Shown in pieces: positions 59,081-64,000 of a DNA stretch of 64,000 bases. Positions within the stretch are counted from its first letter, which is position 1, and each line of letters starts with the position of its first letter. A program made the translations under genes and the position numbers. The DNA comes from Odobenus rosmarus divergens (taxonomy: Eukaryota; Chordata; Mammalia; Carnivora; Odobenidae), in the NCBI RefSeq assembly GCF_000321225.1, contig NW_004450404.1, positions 2,094,437 through 2,158,436 on the forward strand, given 5' to 3'. The notes under the pieces are model-generated. The model saw nothing but the letters and a program-made list of their open reading frames with translations, was not told where the DNA came from and ran no database searches.

Positions 59081-59294
59081 TTTTTAAAGATTTATTTATT
59101 TTAGATAGAGAGAGTGCGAGAGTGAGCAGGGGGAAGGGCAGAGGGAGGAGAGAAAATCTCCAGCACATTCCCTGCTGAGCGCAGAGCAGGACTCTGGGAC
59201 TCAGGACTTGGGGCTCAATCCCAGCACCCTGAGATCATGACCTGAGCCAAAAGCAAGAGTCAGTTGCTCAACTGACTGAGCCACCCAGAAGCCC
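59081..59294 (-). mobile_element. CAN-SINE with 22-bp target-site duplication
   Basis: Antisense copy with an unusual insertion-bearing middle (GGACTCTGGGACTCAGGACT). The flanks 59059-59080 and 59295-59316 are 22 bp with two mismatches. Confidence 0.94.
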
Positions 59295-59337
59295 GGACAC
59301 TCTGCCATCTTATATGACAATGGTGATGTTGACAGTA

Positions 59338-59440
59338 AAGCTAGATATTTATTGCATACATACTATGTGTCAGGCACTATTATAAGTGTTTCACAGGTAT
59401 TAACTTCTTTAATACTCATTGCAATTCTAAGAATACTAAA
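59338..59440 (-). repeat. MIR fragment
   Basis: Antisense MIR 3' part: ACTATGTGTCAGGCACTATT, ATAAGTGTTTCACAGGTATT and TTTAATACTCATTGCAATTC. Confidence 0.85.
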
Positions 59441-59884
59441 TATATATTAATAGCAGTTAACAGCTATTAAGTACTTGCAAACCGTTAAATTGTTACACAC
59501 ATTATCTTGTTTTGTTCTAACAATAGGTACTGTTAGCAAAAATTAGTGTATCAATTTGATAAAGAATGCATGTTTTGCACTATAATTTTTTCAGAAAATG
59601 TTCAGGAAAATGTTTGGGGGAAAATGTGCCATAAAGTACAATTATATAACTACTTAAAAGGATCTTTATTAAATACATTTGCATGTCATATCACTTTCTT
59701 ATTCTTTATTTTTTTTCACCTTGCTAGAGACAGCAAGGTTCTGTGAATGTCATTTTGAAAAAAATGAAACTAAGTTCCAGTTTCTCCAAAGGGCAATCAG
59801 TAAAATGCTTTTGAAATAATGCTAAAGGAAATAATTTTCAAATGAAAACTTTTCTTTCCATAATTCAGCATGGGTCTCTAGACT
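59441..59884. other. Intergenic sequence, nothing recognised
   Basis: AT-rich. A possible second antisense MIR trace near 59,465-59,530 (ATTATCTTGTTTTGTTCTAA). Confidence 0.45.
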
Positions 59885-59885
59885 A

Positions 59886-60364
59886 CTCTACTGGGTTGAA
59901 TTATGTCCCCCCACAATGACATACTGAAGTCCTAACACCCAGTACCTCAGAATGTGACCTTATTTGGAAACGGGGTTCTTGTAGATATAATTAGTTAAGA
60001 TGAGGTCACACTTGAGTACAGTGGGCTCCTAAGCAATATGAGTGGTGACTTTGTAAGAAGATATCCATATGAAGACACAGACACAGAGAAAATGTCATGT
60101 AAAGACAGAGGATTGGAGTGCTACATCTACAAGCCAGGGAACACCAAAGATTGCTGGCAAACCACTGGAAGCTAAGAAGAGGCAAGAAGCTAGAAAGAAG
60201 CAAGGAAGGATTCCCCTACAGCTTCCAGAGGGAGCGTGGCCCTGCTGCCACCTTGATTTTGGACTTCCAGTCCCTAGAACTGTGGGCAATAAAGTTCTAT
60301 TGTTTTAAGCACCCCCCCCCCAGTTTGTGGTACTTCATTATGGTAGCCCTAGCAAACTCATACA
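59886..60364 (+). mobile_element. MLT1A-type MaLR LTR
   Basis: Sense LTR: CTGGGTTGAATTATGTCCCC, TGAAGTCCTAACACCCAGTA, CTCAGAATGTGACCTTATTT, CCAGGGAACACCAAAGATTG and GGTAGCCCTAGCAAACTCAT. Same family as 20.3 kb and no coding content. The overlapping 64-84-codon frames come from the LTR itself. Confidence 0.92.
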
Positions 60365-61027
60365 ACCACTGAGAAGATTTTTGCTTATACATTGAATAAC
60401 ATTTTTCACTTCTGAAAACATTATATCTACTATTAAGGATTTCTTAAAATGGTAGGTACATCTTTGTAAGCAATAGGAAAAAAATGATAGGTTGGAATTT
60501 GGAACATGTTTAAAAATGGATTAGAGCCTGGAATTTAATTTCTTCAGGTTAAATACTTAATGCTAACAAAATAACCCCTGATTTTTATTTATAGATCTCT
60601 GGAATCCAGATGATTCTATATCAGCAATTTTCCCCGAGTATAGTATGGTATGCACTCACTCTTATTTGTTAGATTCAAGTGAAAAGAATTATGCTGCAGC
60701 TTCATAAATCATTCCTTCTGTCTGGGAGGTCTGTGTTTGGGCTGATTTCATTTTTCATTTGGAAAGTAACTTCTCTCTACTTCTCTTCCTGTATTTCTCA
60801 AGGTGGTTTGTGGCATGACCAGCTACTTACTTAACCAAATTATAAATCTAGAGTTCATCCTGTCATCCTACCCTACTCCCTCTCGCCCCGCCCACCACAT
60901 TATTTGACAGCTATATTTTGTTGATTCTGCCTTCTAATCTGGATTCTGCCAAACTCTCCTACTCTACCACACTCGCTAGAGTTCAGGTCCTCACCATCTC
61001 TGGCCTGTATTATGATGGCTCCCTGTA
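60365..61027. other. Intergenic sequence, nothing recognised
   Basis: Mixed composition. 60,930-61,025 (TTCTGCCAAACTCTCCTACT) may be diverged L2. Confidence 0.45.
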
Positions 61028-61044
61028 GAATCTGCCTGACTTTT

Positions 61045-61247
61045 TTTTTTTTTTTTAAAGATTTTATTTATTTATTTGACAGAGAGAGACACAGCGAGAG
61101 AGGGAACACAAGCAGGGGGAATGGGAGAAGGAGAAACAGGCTCCCTGTTGAGCAGAGAGCCCGACGTGGGACTTGATCCCAGGACCCCGGGATCATGACC
61201 TGAGCCAAAGGCAGCCATTTAACCGACTGAGCCACCCAGGCGTCCCC
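61045..61247 (-). mobile_element. CAN-SINE with target-site duplication
   Basis: Antisense near-consensus copy. The duplication GAATCTGCCTGACTTTT lies at 61028-61044 and 61248-61264. Confidence 0.96.
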
Positions 61248-61249
61248 GA

Positions 61250-61425
61250 ATCTGCCTGACTTTTAACCCATTCTCCACACTATGGCCAAAGGGTGCTTCC
61301 TGAAATGAAAATCTCATTTTGTTCATCCCCTTCTTAAAACTCACAATGGCTTTCCATAGCTCAGGATAAAATCCCAGAAGCTTTGCATAGATGCAAGACA
61401 CCTGCATTTCTCTCCAGCCAACAAT
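61250..61425 (+). repeat. L2 fragment
   Basis: GGGTGCTTCCTGAAATGAAA, TCATCCCCTTCTTAAAACTC and CAATGGCTTTCCATAGCTCA, then GGATAAAATCCCAGAAGC, matches the L2 3' segment well. The SINE at 61,045 inserted at its left side. Confidence 0.7.
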
Positions 61426-61781
61426 GGCAATTAAGAGAAATAAGGATTTATCATGCCTTTTCTTGTATAAACTGTATTTCAGACCAACCATATAAAATTA
61501 GTTGATGAAAGTTCTTTATAGAAGAATTTCAGCTTATAAATGTAGACAGAGTGATAGACTTAGAAAAGCACTATTTGGAAACCCATAATGAAAGAACTGA
61601 TTTAGGCAAAAATTATAAGGGAATGAAGCCATTAGATAAAAAGTGGATGGTTAATTTGAACTGGAAGGATCAGGCTATCACCACTTGAACTCACTGATCG
61701 GTCTTAACACCAGAAAAGGAGGAAGAACCAAACACTCTAAGCCTCTTAAGTCATGCAGTGGGAAGCATATAGTACTACCTA
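61426..61781. other. Intergenic sequence, nothing recognised
   Basis: AT-rich, 350 bp, no signature. Confidence 0.5.
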
Positions 61782-61794
61782 TGAAGTATTCTTT

Positions 61795-61990
61795 TTTTTT
61801 TAAAAGATTTTATTTATTTATTTGAGAGAGAGAGAATGAGAGATAGAGAGCACGAGAGGGAAGAGGGTCAGAGGGAGAAGCAGACTCCCCGCCGAGCAGG
61901 GAGCCCGATGTGGGACTCGATCCCGGCACTCCAGGATCATGACCTGAGCCGAAGGCAGTCACTCAACCAACTGAGCCACCCAGGCGCCCC
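61795..61990 (-). mobile_element. CAN-SINE with target-site duplication
   Basis: Antisense full-length copy. The duplication TGAAGTATTCTTT lies at 61782-61794 and 61991-62003. Confidence 0.95.
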
Positions 61991-62040
61991 TGAAGTATTC
62001 TTTCTAAGAACTTGAAGTGGAATTCAATGAAGCATCTAGA

Positions 62041-62240
62041 GCTGTGCTGTCCATTATGGTAACCACTTGCCACATATGGCTATTTAAATTTAAGTAAAAT
62101 AAAATAAAAATTTAAAATTCATCTCCTCAATCTCACTAACTACATTTCAAGTGTCAGTTTTCACCTTTGGCTAGTGGCTATGGTATCAGTGCCCATCGTA
62201 AGATGGTTCCACTCTAGCAGAGGGTTCCAGTGAACTGTGT
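62041..62240 (+). repeat. hAT-type non-autonomous DNA transposon, internally deleted
   Basis: GAGCTGTGCTGTCCATTATG, CACTTGCCACATATGGCTAT, ACTACATTTCAAGTGTCAG and GGCTAGTGGCTATGG: same family as 44,463 and 55,505. Confidence 0.72.
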
Positions 62241-62334
62241 TGCTCTAGAGCTAACTTTTGTTTTCAGGAAAAGTGGGGCTAGAGAAAGAAATTAAATGAT
62301 ACTAGGAGCAAGAAAATAGACAAATATACAAAGC

Positions 62335-64000
62335 AATATTGAGAAAGAAGAACAAAGCTGGAAGTAGCACGATCCCAAATTTCAAGATACATTACAAAGC
62401 GGTAATAATTAAATCAGTATAGCACTAGCACAAAAATAGACACATAGACCAATAGAACAGAATAGAGAGGCCAGAAATAATCCCACATTTATATAGTCAA
62501 TTAATCTATGATAAAGAAGGCAAGAATATACAGTGGGGAAGAGGCAGTCATTTAAACAGTGCTGGGAAAACTGGACAGCCATATGCAAAAGACTGAAACC
62601 GGACCACTTTCTCACACCAAACAGAAAATAAACTCAGAATGGGTTAACAACTAATTGTGAGACCTGAGACCATGAAACTCCTAGAAGAAAACATAGGTAG
62701 TAATTTCTTTGACATGGGCCTTCTCAACACTTTTCTAGATATGTCTCCTAAGGCAAGGGAAACAAAAGCAAAAATAAACTATTGGGGGCACCTGGGTGGC
62801 TCAGTCGTTAAGCGTCTGCCTTCGGCTCAGGTCATGATCCCAGGGTCCTGGGATCGAGTCCCACATCAGGCTTCCTGCTCGGCAGGAAGCCTGCTTCTCC
62901 CTCTCCCACTCCCCCTGCTTGTGTTCCTGCTCTCTCTATCTCTCTCTCTGTCAAATAAATAAATAAAATCTTAAAAAAAAAATAAAAATAAATAAACTAT
63001 TGGGACTACACCAAACTAAAAAGTGTTTGCAGAGTGAAGGAAACCATCAACAAATGAAAAGGCAAGCTACTGAATGGGAGAGGATAATTGCAAATGATAC
63101 AACCAATAAGGGGTTGATATCCAAAATATGTAAAGAACTAAGACAACTCAACACTAAAAAACCCCACAAATAACCTGATTAAAAAGTGGACAGAGGACCT
63201 AGTAGACATTTTTCCAAAGAAGACTAGAGGTGGCCAACAGACACATGAAAAGATGCTAAACATCACTCATCATCAGGGAAATGCAAATCCAAACCACAAT
63301 GAGATATCACCTCACACCAATCAGAATGGCTAGTATCAAAAACACAGAAATAACAAGTGTTGGTGAGGAAGTGGAAAAAAGGGAACTCCCAGCATTGGTG
63401 GGAATGTAAATTGGTGCAACCATTGTGGAAAACAGTTATGGAGATTTCTCAAAAAATTAAAAATATATATCCATATGATCCAATAATTCCACAACTGTAT
63501 ATTTACCCAAAGAAAACAAAAACTGATTCAGAAAGATATACCCACCCCCATGTTTACTGCAGCATTATTTACAACGGCCAAGGATGGCAGCAACTTAAGT
63601 GTCCATCGATAGGTGAATGGATAAAGATGAGGTATGTATGTACAATGGAATATTACTCAGCCATAATAAAGAATGAGATCTTGCTATTGGCAATAACATG
63701 GATGAACCTAAAGGATATTATGCTAAGTAAAATAAGACAGACAGGTAAAGACAAATACCAAATGATTTCACTTAGATGTGGAATCTAAGAAACAAAGTCA
63801 AACAAACAAAAAAGCAGAAACAGACCCATAAATATGGAGGACTGGTGGTTGCCAGAGGGGAGGGAGGCAGGGGGATGGGCAAAATAGGTGAAGGGGAGTG
63901 GAAGGCACAAGTTTCAGTTACAGAATGAGTAAGTCACAGGGATAAAAGGCACAGCACAGTGAATATAATCAATGGTGTTGTAACAGCACTGTATGGTAAC
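62335..64000 (+). mobile_element. L1, 5'-truncated, running off the right edge, split by a SINE
   Basis: ORF2 sense text begins near GAACAAAGCTGGAAGTAGCA and runs through the ORF2 C-terminus. Residues LVQPLWKTVMEISQKIK, IYPKKTK and EYYSAI are readable in the frame 63357-63788. It then enters the 3' UTR, which carries GGTGGTTGCCAGAGGGGAG. Stops and frameshifts are present and the catalytic domains are upstream of the truncation, so it is dead. Confidence 0.92.
62787..62989 (+). mobile_element. CAN-SINE inserted in L1, with target-site duplication
   Basis: Sense, near-consensus. The duplication AAATAAACTATTGGG lies at 62772-62786 and 62990-63004, both from the L1 ORF2 sequence. Confidence 0.96.

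Noticed and set aside
63357..63788. 143-codon frame as a host gene
   Set aside because: Also L1 ORF2 C-terminus, in a truncated and frameshifted copy.

Overview
This is mammalian nuclear DNA from the order Carnivora, most likely a caniform/arctoid (bear, seal or mustelid type). The evidence is 28 copies or fragments of the lysine-tRNA-derived CAN-SINE, carnivore-style L1 3' ends, and MIR, L2 and MaLR repeats shared with other placental mammals. There are no bacterial-type genes, no CRISPR arrays and no intact mobile-element ORFs. Most of the open reading frames in the window are chance frames or decayed L1.

The one protein-coding gene I can identify is RPS6KA3 (RSK2, a MAPK-activated ribosomal S6 kinase). 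It is transcribed on the minus strand, so it runs from about 52.9 kb towards position 1 and leaves the window. Coding exon 1 (52471-52539, 23 codons, starting MPLAQLADPWQKM) lies inside a strong TATA-less CpG island. Coding exon 2 (22933-22989, 19 codons, [11 protein letters not shown]...) follows after a 29.5-kb intron 1. Both exons have canonical GT/AG junctions in phase 0. Positions 1-22932 are the first part of intron 2. Exon 3, which starts the N-terminal kinase region, was not found and should lie beyond position 1. The gene is X-linked in human and dog, so the window is probably X-chromosomal.

Layout: 1-22.9 kb is intron 2, with SINEs, L1 fragments, two MaLR LTRs and a transposon nest at 19.4-22.3 kb. 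23-52.4 kb is intron 1, with L1M/HAL1 remnants in both orientations, a SINE cluster at 35.2-35.9 kb, a degenerate tandem array at 39.0-39.9 kb and a TIR transposon at 41.5 kb. 52.4-53.2 kb is the promoter island. 53.2-64 kb is upstream, probably intergenic, with SINEs, one MLT1A LTR and an L1 running off the right edge.

The most interesting unexplained signal is in intron 2. A 13-codon ATG-initiated segment (5090-5128, minus strand) ends at a good splice donor in phase 0, the phase needed to join exon 3. RUNX/ETS-like and GATA-like motifs lie just upstream. It may be an alternative first exon of RPS6KA3. I see no novel gene system; the other observations are repeat-structure and promoter-architecture points. 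Family names for old repeats come from recognition by eye, not from a database search.
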